A DNA stretch of 64,000 nt from Alphaproteobacteria bacterium (GTDB lineage Bacteria; Pseudomonadota; Alphaproteobacteria; Rhizobiales; Rhizobiaceae), in the NCBI GenBank assembly GCA_024742485.1, contig JANSYK010000001.1, positions 1,240,001 through 1,304,000 of the forward strand, written 5' to 3'. Below, one piece after another: positions 18,315-26,856 of the stretch. The notes beneath the pieces were generated by a model. That model worked only from the letters and a program-made list of their open reading frames with translations. It had not been told where the DNA came from and made no database searches. Both the position numbers and the translations under genes were made by a program. The first letter of the stretch is position 1, and every line of letters starts with the position of its first letter.

Positions 18315-20299
18315 TATTCGGCAGCCTCGCGCGTCACGCTGGAAGCGGGATGGACATCCATATCCCTGATCTGGACCGTGGCCGAGATCCGACCCTTGCG
18401 GCCATCTTCATAGGTGACTTCCGTCTCGACGAACTTCTCTGTCGAGCCGTCATAGAGCGCTTCTATGAGCGGCGCATACCGCTCTGCTATGAAACTGCGC
18501 CGAACCTTCTGGGTCCGCGTCAGCTCACCATCATCGGCATCCAGTTCCTTGTGCAGCACCAGAAATCGCTTGATCTGTGAATCCGCCATCATCGGTTCAT
18601 TCGAAAGATCGCGATTCACCTGATCGACATGTTCCGTCATCATCTCGTAGACCTGTGGAAGCCCGGCCAGCTCCTGATAGGACCCGTATGAGATATTGTT
18701 GCGCTCGGCCCAGTTTCCGACCGCGACGAGATCGATGTTCAGGAACACGCTGCAGAACTCTCGGCCATCGCCAAAGGCAACGCATTCCCTGATATTGGGA
18801 AAGAATTTGAGCTTGTTTTCAATGTATTTCGGCGCAAAAAGCGATCCATTGACCAGCTTGCCGACATCCTTCGCACGATCGATAATCTTCAGATCGCCAC
18901 GGCTATCGAAGATCCCGGCATCACCGGTTTTGACAAATCCGTCTTCCGTCACAGTCTCCTTGGTCTTCTCATCGTCAGCGTAATAGCCGACAAACATGCC
19001 TGGAGATTTGAACTGAACTTCACCATCATCCGAAATGCGGATTTCCACGTCGGGAGCAGCCTTGCCGACCGTGTCGGCGTGGATCTCGCCGTCCTTCTGC
19101 GCCGTTACGTAAAGGAAGGCTTCTGTCTGGCCGTAGAGTTGTTTCAGGTTGATGCCGAGAGAACGAAAGAAGGAAAACAAGTCAGGCCCGATCGCCTCGC
19201 CGGCCGTATAAGCCGTTCTGATATTGCTGAAACCCAGCGTGTTTTTCAGCGGTCCGTAGACAAGGATGTTCCCCAGCCCGTACGAAATCCGGCCAAGAAG
19301 GGATACCGGTCGCCCCTCCAGTATGGCCTCACCATATTTCTTGGCAACACCGAGAAAATGGTGAAACATTTTCTTCTTGAGGGTTCCGGCATCTTCCATT
19401 CGGATCATGACGCTGGTCAGCAGCCCTTCAAACACCCTTGGCGGTGCGAAATAGAAAGTCGGACCGATTTCACGAAGATCGTGCTGAACGGTCTCCTGGC
19501 TTTCCGGACAAGCCATGCAAAGACCCGACACATAGCCCTGAGCGTAGTTGAGATAGTGATCACCAACCCAGGCCAGCGGCAGATAGGCCAGCACACTGTC
19601 GTTTTCGGTCAAATGGTCGAACTTCGCCGTATCCTCTGCCGCCTTCACGGAGTTTCCGGCCTTCAAGATGACGCCCTTGGACCGACCGGTCGTGCCCGAT
19701 GTGTAGAGAAAAACCGAGATTTCATCGCCATCGGCGTCGTTTATCGCCTGCTCCCAGGCGGCCGCTCTGCTGCTGTCTGCGGCCAGGACACCACGGCCGA
19801 TCTCCTGGATATCCGCAAAGCTCTGCAGATGGGTGTGGTCATAGTCCCGCAAACCCCGTGGCTCGTCATAAATGATGTCCTTGAGCTCTGGAATGTCATC
19901 CGAAAAGGACAGCAGCTTGTCGACCTGCTCCTGATCCTGAACCACGGCAAGCTTTGTCCCGGCATGGTTGAGGACATAGGCCATCTCCTCGGCCACCGCG
20001 TCGGCATAGACCGGGACCGGAATCGCGCCGAGTGCCTGAACCGAGCAGAATGTCCAATAGAGCCGCGGGCGGTTGGCACCAACGATCGCGACCTTGTCTC
20101 CTGCCTTGAGACCCTTTTCCTGAAGGCCGAGTGAAAATGCGCGAACCTCCTCAAACTGCTCTTTCCAGCTCCAGCTTTGCCAGATGCCCATGTCCTTGTG
20201 ACGCATGGCGGTGCGGTCGGCAAAACGATTGGCATTCAGCAAAAGATATTGCGGAAAAGTCACCGGCACGCGGCCGGCATTGCTGCCTGTCGATGGCAT
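18314..20299 (-). CDS. Long-chain-type acyl-CoA synthetase (AMP-forming)
   Basis: This 661-residue ligase activates a carboxylic acid to its CoA thioester using ATP. The AMP-binding P-loop is FLYTSGTTGRSKGVIL, adenylation core motifs such as YGQTEAFLYVT and KTGDAGIFDSRGDLKIIDRAKD are present, and the length fits the FAA1/FadD15-like group. GGGAGGAG lies upstream of ATG 20299. It heads the operon with a Liv-type ABC transporter and overlaps the LivG start, so the imported compound may be the acid that it activates (inference). A palindrome at 20391-20404 lies 92 nt upstream and matches the one before the TetR gene. Confidence 0.9.
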   Translation of the reverse strand: MPSTGSNAGRVPVTFPQYLLLNANRFADRTAMRHKDMGIWQSWSWKEQFEEVRAFSLGLQEKGLKAGDKVAIVGANRPRLYWTFCSVQALGAIPVPVYADAVAEEMAYVLNHAGTKLAVVQDQEQVDKLLSFSDDIPELKDIIYDEPRGLRDYDHTHLQSFADIQEIGRGVLAADSSRAAAWEQAINDADGDEISVFLYTSGTTGRSKGVILKAGNSVKAAEDTAKFDHLTENDSVLAYLPLAWVGDHYLNYAQGYVSGLCMACPESQETVQHDLREIGPTFYFAPPRVFEGLLTSVMIRMEDAGTLKKKMFHHFLGVAKKYGEAILEGRPVSLLGRISYGLGNILVYGPLKNTLGFSNIRTAYTAGEAIGPDLFSFFRSLGINLKQLYGQTEAFLYVTAQKDGEIHADTVGKAAPDVEIRISDDGEVQFKSPGMFVGYYADDEKTKETVTEDGFVKTGDAGIFDSRGDLKIIDRAKDVGKLVNGSLFAPKYIENKLKFFPNIRECVAFGDGREFCSVFLNIDLVAVGNWAERNNISYGSYQELAGLPQVYEMMTEHVDQVNRDLSNEPMMADSQIKRFLVLHKELDADDGELTRTQKVRRSFIAERYAPLIEALYDGSTEKFVETEVTYEDGRKGRISATVQIRDMDVHPASSVTREAAE

Positions 20300-20675
20300 G
20301 GTTCCGCTTCTCCTCCCAGATCCAAAAGGCCCTCAACCCTTTGGTGAAGCACAGGCGCGATATTTGTGTTCTTAACGCCTGCAAAATAATTGAACGCTCG
20401 TTCCTTTAATCAAAAAACCAGGGCCGGCGCAAGCGAACTTTCGTATAATTGCTGCCGAATTTCAGCTGGAACGGAATTGGATGGCTTGCAGGACAGGACA
20501 GCCAATACACCACTGGATACCGAAGTTCCCGTGGCGCAATGGCAGTAGGGATCAAACCGAAATGCCGCTTTGGCGCGCGAATCCGCCGACACACCGGTCG
20601 CAATCAGGGATTGCAACAGGATTGCGACACGAGCAGCGATCACCCTCAGCGGCGGTTAGGCCGCCAAAGCCCATA
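20300..20675. other. Intergenic region before the acyl-CoA synthetase-Liv operon
   Basis: These 376 bases lie between the FAH-family gene, which ends at 20676, and the acyl-CoA synthetase, which starts at 20299, both on the minus strand. The part near 20380-20415 is AT-rich and holds the palindrome at 20391-20404. A GGCGG/CCGCC hairpin at 20651-20665 follows the FAH stop codon but has no T-run. No gene or RNA is recognised in the rest. Confidence 0.5.
20391..20404. promoter_or_regulatory. Candidate TetR operator upstream of the acyl-CoA synthetase-Liv operon
   Basis: TGAACGCTCGTTCC contains the perfect palindrome GAACG-CT-CGTTC. It lies 92 nt upstream of the acyl-CoA synthetase start codon in AT-rich sequence. 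It shares TGAAC-N4-GTTC with the site at 12969-12982, which sits 95 nt before the TetR gene. The common pattern and spacing suggest both operons answer to that TetR protein; this is inference. Confidence 0.5.
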
Positions 20676-21524
20676 TTATGCGGAAGCTTTCACCAGTTGC
20701 CGCTGAACACCCAACCCGTCAATGCCCAGTTCCATGCGATCGCCGGGCTTGAGATAAATGGGATCCGGTTTCTGACCCATGCCAACACCTGGAGGCGTTC
20801 CGGTGGTGACAATATCGCCGGGTTGCAAGCTCATGAAACGTGACAGATAGGACAACAGATGGGCCACACCGAACACCATCGTTTCGGTCGATCCGTCCTG
20901 GTAGCGGTGTCCATTGACCTCCAGGTACATGGAAAGGGCCTGCGGGTCGGTGATTTCGTCACGCGTGACCAGATACGGACCTACCGGACCGAATGTATCC
21001 GCCGATTTTCCCTTCACCCACTGGCCTGATCGGCGCAGTTGGAAATCCCTTTCAGAAACATCATTCATCACGCAGTAGCCTGCCACGTAATCAAGGGCCT
21101 CCTCCTCCGAGACATATTTGGCTTCCTTGCCGATGACGAAGGCCAATTCGACTTCCCAATCGGTCGCCGCGGAACCGCGCGGGATTTCGACATCATCATT
21201 CGGACCGCAGATGGCCGAAGTCGCCTTGAAGAATATGATCGGTTCTGCCGGCACTTCCATATTCGCTTCGGCTGCGTGATCGGAGTAATTCAGGCCGATG
21301 CAGATGACCTTGCCTATGCCCGAGACGCAGGGCCCGATGCGGACGCTGTCGTCGACCTTTGGCAGGCTTGCCGGATCAAGACCCTGCAGTCGTGCCAGCT
21401 CGGCGTCGCCCAGAACTGCACCGCCGATGTCGTCCACATAGCCTGACAGGTCCCGAATGATCCCGTCCTCACCCATCAAACCTGGTTTTTCCTGACCTGC
21501 TTCCCCGAACCGCAACAACTTCAT
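20676..21524 (-). CDS. Fumarylacetoacetate hydrolase (FAH) family protein
   Basis: A 282-residue protein with an N-terminal cap of about 70 residues and a FAH-fold catalytic domain. Metal and substrate motifs are clear: CIGLNYSDHAAEANMEVP, then IPRGSAATDWEVELAFVIG with the acidic ligands, and the C-terminal GDIVTTGTPPGVGMGQKP. Family members hydrolyse or decarboxylate acylpyruvates or act as hydratases and lyases in aromatic and sugar-acid degradation; many close relatives are labelled ureidoglycolate lyase without proof. It follows the GST and creatininase-family genes on the same strand after a 165-nt gap containing a GC-rich hairpin. A GST-FAH pair resembles maleyl-/fumaryl-pyruvate or acetoacetate routes, but no ring-cleaving dioxygenase is present here. 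Confidence 0.87.
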   Translation of the reverse strand: MKLLRFGEAGQEKPGLMGEDGIIRDLSGYVDDIGGAVLGDAELARLQGLDPASLPKVDDSVRIGPCVSGIGKVICIGLNYSDHAAEANMEVPAEPIIFFKATSAICGPNDDVEIPRGSAATDWEVELAFVIGKEAKYVSEEEALDYVAGYCVMNDVSERDFQLRRSGQWVKGKSADTFGPVGPYLVTRDEITDPQALSMYLEVNGHRYQDGSTETMVFGVAHLLSYLSRFMSLQPGDIVTTGTPPGVGMGQKPDPIYLKPGDRMELGIDGLGVQRQLVKASA

Positions 21525-21544
21525 GCTTCTTCCCCAAATGATGA

Positions 21545-21566
21545 GCCGGCCTTCAATGCGGCCGGC
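21545..21566. other. GC-rich hairpin between the creatininase and FAH genes
   Basis: GCCGGCC and GGCCGGC form a perfect 7-bp stem around an 8-nt loop, about 20 nt upstream of the FAH start codon and downstream of the creatininase stop codon. No T-run follows on the minus strand. It may weaken read-through or be a structured leader; neither can be decided from sequence. Confidence 0.4.
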
Positions 21567-21689
21567 GGGTAACTACGAACGCCGCCATCGATAGTGGCAA
21601 ACAGACCGATTGTATAGCCGCATTTACCGGCACACGGACAACTGTCCCAAGAATGATCGCACAAGCTCGACGGCACTTGCGCGTTGACG

Positions 21690-22418
21690 TCAATGTTGCA
21701 GAAAGGTCAGGTAGTCATCGGCGATGGCCTGTGCCGCAGCGTTGAAGAGGTGCTTCCCGTGCTCGGGGCGAGCCAGGGAGGAATGCGAACCGACGCGACC
21801 ATCCGGAAATTGCTCACGATGTTCCAGTGGCGGACCATGACGATCTCCCGCGTGGTCTCGCATGAACGCTTCTGTCAGCTTCTGTGGCGGTGGAAGACAA
21901 TCGCCTTTCACCACCCGGTGATTGGCCTGGGTCATGGCGATTTCAGAGGGCGTGGCATGCATTCCCTCCCAGTCGCCATACCATTCGCGCCGAAGCTCAT
22001 TGACCGCTTCGAAATCCCACCAGCTCTTTAACCGACAGGGCACCGTTTGCTCGGCCAATATTTGCTTCATCGGCGCAACATTCGCGCCGTGCCCGTTGAG
22101 AACATAGATGTGCCGGAAACCATGATGCACCAGCCCTTCGACCACCTCGCGCGCCAATTGACCAAATGTATCGACGCTGACCGATAGGGTCCCGGGAAAA
22201 GCCATATTGAACGGCGCGGGCGTGTAGGCCAGCGGCGGGACAACCAGCCCGCCGGCAATGGTTGCGGCCTGCTTTGCAATATCGTCGGCACACAATGTGT
22301 CGGTGCCGATCAAACCGATGGGTCCGTGCTGCTCGGTGGACCCGGTCGGAAGAATGACGCCGTCAGAGCGCGCCAGATAGGCTTCGACTTCCAACCATGT
22401 GGACAGCGCCAGTTGCAT
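21690..22418 (-). CDS. Creatininase-family amidohydrolase
   Basis: A protein of about 242 residues. The metal-binding pattern of the creatininase family is visible: LPTGSTEQHGPIGLIGTD near the N-terminus (Glu, His and Asp ligands), VLNGHGANVAPMKQ in the centre, and GMHATPSEIAMTQ with the later His and Glu. Family members cleave cyclic or linear amides such as creatinine, or take part in cofactor pathways (MftE, ArfB), so the substrate is not implied. The start at ATG 22418 lies 2 nt after the GST stop codon, indicating co-translation. Neighbours are the GST upstream and the FAH-family enzyme downstream. Confidence 0.86.
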   Translation of the reverse strand: MQLALSTWLEVEAYLARSDGVILPTGSTEQHGPIGLIGTDTLCADDIAKQAATIAGGLVVPPLAYTPAPFNMAFPGTLSVSVDTFGQLAREVVEGLVHHGFRHIYVLNGHGANVAPMKQILAEQTVPCRLKSWWDFEAVNELRREWYGDWEGMHATPSEIAMTQANHRVVKGDCLPPPQKLTEAFMRDHAGDRHGPPLEHREQFPDGRVGSHSSLARPEHGKHLFNAAAQAIADDYLTFLQH

Positions 22419-22420
22419 GT

Positions 22421-23071
22421 TCAGCCGCCGATTTCCGAGGCGATCCACGCCGCAAGCGCCGGCCCGTAGCTGGCCAGCTCTGCGGCAACAACCGGATCAG
22501 CACGCAGCGTTCCAATGTATCGGGCGATCGGTTCGGGCAACATGATGCCAAGATCCATTGCGGCATTGAGCTGACTCAACATCTCCAGCGTGATTGCATA
22601 GCCGCAGTCGCACAGGCTCAGTTGCGAACCGGTCATCAGTGGCGAAGGCGAGGCGATGCGATCCAGCTGATGTATCCGCTCCATGATGATGTCGGATTGA
22701 GTGAGCACGAAATCATGATCACGCCGGGAGGGATCGACGTGACCGAAAAGGGCCCTGAGGCTGGGTTCAAGCCGCGTATCGTGAAACCGCGAGAGCATTC
22801 GCGCCGCGGCCCTCTTGCGCAGTTCGGACGGCCATAATGGCGGTTCCGGCGCAAGTTCATCGAGATATTCGTTGATGGCTTCGGAGTCGGCGAGCAAAAA
22901 CCCGTCATGTTCAATCGCCGGCAAGGTACCGTAGGGCACCATGGCCTTGTATTCATCACTGCCATATCCGCCAGGCGGGAGAACATCCTCGAATTCGAGA
23001 CCCTTGGCGCGAAGAACCAGCCGAACCTTGGCGCTGTAGACACTGGGAGGTATGCAGTAAAGCTTGATCAT
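22421..23071 (-). CDS. Glutathione S-transferase family protein
   Basis: A 216-residue soluble GST. The thioredoxin-fold N-terminal domain includes KLYCIPPSVYSAKVRL with a possible catalytic serine, the cis-proline loop GTLPAIE and the glutathione-contacting LADSEAINEYLDEL. A helical C-terminal domain follows, with SLCDCGYAITLEML. ATG 23071 is preferred over an in-frame TTG one codon upstream. It is followed at 2 nt by the creatininase-family gene. Members next to FAH-family genes can be maleylacetoacetate or maleylpyruvate isomerases, but the sequence alone does not settle this. Confidence 0.86.
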   Translation of the reverse strand: MIKLYCIPPSVYSAKVRLVLRAKGLEFEDVLPPGGYGSDEYKAMVPYGTLPAIEHDGFLLADSEAINEYLDELAPEPPLWPSELRKRAAARMLSRFHDTRLEPSLRALFGHVDPSRRDHDFVLTQSDIIMERIHQLDRIASPSPLMTGSQLSLCDCGYAITLEMLSQLNAAMDLGIMLPEPIARYIGTLRADPVVAAELASYGPALAAWIASEIGG

Positions 23072-23188
23072 CAACCCGATCCGAATGGCGCCATCGAAAC
23101 TGCCACTTCAGCCGCAGCGCGTGAACATATGGCCGGACCAGTGCCAGTTCGCCTCGGACCTGTCAACGCGGTGGCCGGCAACCCGCCG

Positions 23189-25756
23189 TCAGCCCATGCC
23201 GCCAAGACCTGAATGCAGGGGTGTATTGACGATTTCGGCGCTGCGGGTACGACGTGCCAGACGATTGTCTATCAGCCGTTCCGTTGCGATTCGGACGATG
23301 CCAAGCACCACCAGCCAGATCAAGAGATAGACCCAGATCCAGCCGATCAGCGTCCAGGAAATGGCTGGCACGAACCAGCCGAAGCCACACATCAGAACCG
23401 CCAGTGCCTGTGTCGCCACCATTGCCACCAGCAGCGGCATCGCCGGATAGGGCGGGCGGAAGAACCAGCCCTGGGTCCGCGTGACGAGAAGAAGCAGATG
23501 GCCGCCGGCAATCAATTGCAGGAACATCACTGTCTGAAGATGGGATTCATCGAACAGGCCGAAATAGTGTTGCGCAGCAGAACTCTTCATGACCGCCATG
23601 CCCATCAGCAAAAGACCGAAGGACTGGGCAATCGACGCCAGGCCAAGCACCGCCGACACGCCGAGCAGTCGCGGCATCCGCCAACGGATCGGCCGCTTTG
23701 AAACCGCCGTATTGTCGTAGGCGATCGTCATGATCGGCAAATCATCCAGCAGCGACATGATCACGATCATGATCGCGGTCAACGGTTGGAAGTTAAGGAA
23801 AACCGTCGACAACACGACAAGAAACATGATGTCCATCGTCAATGCGACACGGTAGATCGTGTAACTGGTGATCCGGCCGAAAATACGCCGCGCTTCATCA
23901 ATGGCATTGTCGATGACCGAAAGGCCCGGCGCCGTCAGGATCAGTGCGGCGGCGCTGCGCGCTGCATCCGTTGCACCAGAGACCGCCGTGCCGCAATCGG
24001 CCTGCTTGAGCGCCGGTGCGTCATTGACGCCATCCCCGGTCATCGCGACCAGGTGACCACGTCTCTGCAAGGCCTTGACGATCGCATATTTGTGCTCGGG
24101 AAATACCCGCGCAAAGCCATCCGCCTTTTCGATCGTGGCGGCAATGGGGTCCGGCATGTGATCGGGGTCCATGTCCTTTGGAAACGCATCGGCAGCCGGA
24201 ACGATATTGGTGCCCAGGCCCAATTGCCGTGCCGTTTCTCGAGCAATGGCCGTGTCATCACCGGTCACCATCTTGACGGCCACGCCCTTGGCACGGACCT
24301 TTTCGATCGTCTCCTGTGAATCGTCTCGCGGTGGATCGAACATCGGCAGCAGTCCAAGGACGCTCCAGGTCGTTCCGCCATCCTTCGACCGGGCCACGCC
24401 GAGCGCCCGATACCCCCTGCTCCCGAGATCGGCAACATTTTGCTCGACCCTTTTTGCGATCTCCTCGGGCGGCGCAGCCAGATCAACAATTGCCTGGGGT
24501 GCCCCCTTTGTCACGATCACGCTGTTGCCATCATTGTCTTTGGCGGTCGCCTGTGTCCGTTTTGAAACCGGATCGAACGGGACAAATTCGCTCACCGTAT
24601 AGCCATCAAGAACGGATTTGTTCGACAGCGCGGCAATCACAGCGGAGTCGATCACGTCACTGTCTTCGCTTCGCGAGGCCAAGGCGGCTGCCAGAACAAT
24701 GTCCTGCGGATCCGACGCGGTCAGAGGAATGGGGTCACCAAGTGTCAGCTGGTTTTTGGTCAGCGTGCCGGTCTTGTCCGAGCACAGGATGTCGACACCC
24801 GCCATCTCCTCGATGGAGGCGAGGCGTGAGACGATCGCTTTCTCCTTGGAAAGCGCCAGCGCGCCAAGCGCCATGGTGATGGAAAACACGGCCGGCATGG
24901 CCACTGGTATCGAGGCGACCAGCAGGATCAGCACGAATTGCAGAATATCCAGCGCATCGGCCAGACCCCAATTGTCCGTCGTGACGATATCGCGGTGAAC
25001 CTGTACGGCAACCATCACCAACGCCAGCACCACGGCAACCGCAATAAGGAAATTGCCGATCTGGAACATGGCTTTCTGCGCATGACTGACGCTGCCTGCC
25101 CCGGCCACCAGTTTGGCAGTCCGTCCGAAGAACGTGTTGGCACCGGTCGCAATGACCAGGCCGTTCATTTCTCCCTGTTTAACGATGCTCCCCGAATAGG
25201 CAGAGTCTCCCGTCTTTTTGGTAACCGGCAGCGATTCACCGGTAAGAGCGGCTTGATCGATCGAAGCGTAGTCCCCGGAAACCAGCCGCAGATCGGCCGG
25301 TACGATTCCCCCAAGTCGGATTTTGACAATGTCTCCCGGCACCAGCTTTGCTGCATCAACCGATTCAAATCCGCCGTCACGCAGAACCGTGGCCTTTGAT
25401 GCGAGGCTGTTTTTGAGCGCGGCAAGGGCGTTTGACGCCTTCAGATCCTGCCACAGTTCAAGGCAGGCATTGAAGACCAGAAGCCCGAATATGATGACAA
25501 AGTCGTCCCAACGCTCAAGAAAGGCCGAAACCAGAGCAGCAGCCTCGATCATGAACGCGATTGGACCAATGAAATACTTTAAAATACGCTTCGCAAGGCT
25601 CAGATGCTTTTCCGGCAAGGCATTCGGCCCGAACCGCTTGAGCCGTTGATCAGCCTCTCCACTGGCCAGACCCTTCTGAGCATCGACACCCAGGCTGGCC
25701 AGTGCCTCGTCGAGCGGGCATTTTTCAAGATTCAGCTGTTGTGTCGGATCAGGCAC
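23189..25756 (-). CDS. P-type H+-ATPase (type IIIA, plasma-membrane proton pump family)
   Basis: A proton-pumping P-type ATPase of about 855 residues in the inner membrane. Motifs in order are the actuator loop ALTGESLPV, the M4 helix VASIPVAMPAVFSITMALGALAL, the phosphorylation site CSDKTGTLTKNQL, and the hinge MTGDGVNDAPALKQADCG. Ten membrane segments are expected. The proline-rich M4 and the absence of heavy-metal-binding domains favour the IIIA proton-pump group over Ca2+ or metal pumps. The start GTG 25756 has GGAG at a 7-nt spacing; a TTG at 25771 would add five residues. It is likely a single-gene unit upstream of the GST gene. Confidence 0.9.
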   Translation of the reverse strand: MPDPTQQLNLEKCPLDEALASLGVDAQKGLASGEADQRLKRFGPNALPEKHLSLAKRILKYFIGPIAFMIEAAALVSAFLERWDDFVIIFGLLVFNACLELWQDLKASNALAALKNSLASKATVLRDGGFESVDAAKLVPGDIVKIRLGGIVPADLRLVSGDYASIDQAALTGESLPVTKKTGDSAYSGSIVKQGEMNGLVIATGANTFFGRTAKLVAGAGSVSHAQKAMFQIGNFLIAVAVVLALVMVAVQVHRDIVTTDNWGLADALDILQFVLILLVASIPVAMPAVFSITMALGALALSKEKAIVSRLASIEEMAGVDILCSDKTGTLTKNQLTLGDPIPLTASDPQDIVLAAALASRSEDSDVIDSAVIAALSNKSVLDGYTVSEFVPFDPVSKRTQATAKDNDGNSVIVTKGAPQAIVDLAAPPEEIAKRVEQNVADLGSRGYRALGVARSKDGGTTWSVLGLLPMFDPPRDDSQETIEKVRAKGVAVKMVTGDDTAIARETARQLGLGTNIVPAADAFPKDMDPDHMPDPIAATIEKADGFARVFPEHKYAIVKALQRRGHLVAMTGDGVNDAPALKQADCGTAVSGATDAARSAAALILTAPGLSVIDNAIDEARRIFGRITSYTIYRVALTMDIMFLVVLSTVFLNFQPLTAIMIVIMSLLDDLPIMTIAYDNTAVSKRPIRWRMPRLLGVSAVLGLASIAQSFGLLLMGMAVMKSSAAQHYFGLFDESHLQTVMFLQLIAGGHLLLLVTRTQGWFFRPPYPAMPLLVAMVATQALAVLMCGFGWFVPAISWTLIGWIWVYLLIWLVVLGIVRIATERLIDNRLARRTRSAEIVNTPLHSGLGGMG

Positions 25757-25878
25757 CGCAATTCTCCGCAACTCAGGGTTAGCCTCCTGGACGACTGCAC
25801 TCTGGGGAATAATTCAAAGTCTGGCAAGACTATGTCCGCCGCCGCTATGGGTCCGGACAGATCCTCGGCCAGAACTCT

Positions 25879-26856
25879 CTAGCGGAGCTTCTTCTGACCC
25901 ACCGCAATCGCCAACGCGCCAACGAGGATCAACCCCGACAGGGCGTCCTTTGTATTGAAATCGAGCCCCATCAGATTGAGACCGTTGGCAACCATGCCAA
26001 GAAACAGCACACCGATCAGGGTGCCGGGCACATTGGGGCGCCCATGCGGGTGGATGCTCGCGCCGATAAACACGGCGGCAATGGCATCCAGCAGATAGGA
26101 GAAGCCGGCCAGCGGCGTGAACATGCGCAGATTGGCGGACCCGATGATGCCGCCGATCGCACAGGTCGCCGCCGCCAATATGAAGCACACGGCAACATAA
26201 CGATTCACCTTGATGCCGGAGATCAGTGCCGCTTTCTTCTGCAGCCCGATGGCGTGGATGCGTTTTCCGAACACCGAGCGTTCCAAGACAATGAAATAGA
26301 TCACAAGCACAACCGCCGCGATGACGATCTCGGTCGGTATGCCGTAAATGTCACCGACGGCGAGATTGCGATATTCCTGATCGACCCGGCGATGCGAAAT
26401 CGGCCCACCGCCATTGGTGAAAATTCGCTGGATGGAACTGCCGATGAAGAATGTTCCAAGCGTTGCCAGAAACGGGCTGACGGAGAGTTTGACGACCAGG
26501 AAGGCATTGAGCAGGCCGACCAGCCCGCCGCCGCCTATTCCGATCAGTACCGCCAAATACCAGACGATATCGTATTCCTTCATCGCCACGATAGCGAAGG
26601 CCGCACCCATATCGAAGGCAATGCCGACCGACAGATCAATGCCGCCCAGCGCCACGATCAGTGTCATTCCCAGCGCCAGGATCAGAAGGATGGAGGACCC
26701 TTCGACGATATTGACGAGGTTGGAGGGATTGAGAAAGCTGCCGGTGTAAAGGGTAAAGAACGCAAAAAAGAGCGCTATGATGATCAGGAAACCGTAGCGC
26801 ATGAACGTGCCGCGCAATGTCGATTTAATATCGGTGGGCGTGTCGGTCGCACTCAT
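25879..26856 (-). CDS. Ribose-type sugar ABC transporter permease (second)
   Basis: A permease of about 325 residues of the RbsC/BPD_transp_2 type with eight to ten membrane segments. LILALGMTLIVALGGIDLSVGIAFDMGAA carries the family's GGIDLSVG motif. The start ATG 26856 overlaps the stop codon of the preceding permease gene in an ATGA arrangement; a longer frame reading back inside that gene is rejected. It is the last gene of the transporter operon of binding protein, ATPase, permease and permease. Two different permeases suggest a heterodimeric channel rather than the RbsC homodimer. Confidence 0.9.
   Translation of the reverse strand: MSATDTPTDIKSTLRGTFMRYGFLIIIALFFAFFTLYTGSFLNPSNLVNIVEGSSILLILALGMTLIVALGGIDLSVGIAFDMGAAFAIVAMKEYDIVWYLAVLIGIGGGGLVGLLNAFLVVKLSVSPFLATLGTFFIGSSIQRIFTNGGGPISHRRVDQEYRNLAVGDIYGIPTEIVIAAVVLVIYFIVLERSVFGKRIHAIGLQKKAALISGIKVNRYVAVCFILAAATCAIGGIIGSANLRMFTPLAGFSYLLDAIAAVFIGASIHPHGRPNVPGTLIGVLFLGMVANGLNLMGLDFNTKDALSGLILVGALAIAVGQKKLR

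Noticed and set aside
20651-20665. GGCGG/CCGCC hairpin after the FAH gene as a terminator
   Set aside because: The stem is only 5 bp and no T-run follows on the minus strand.
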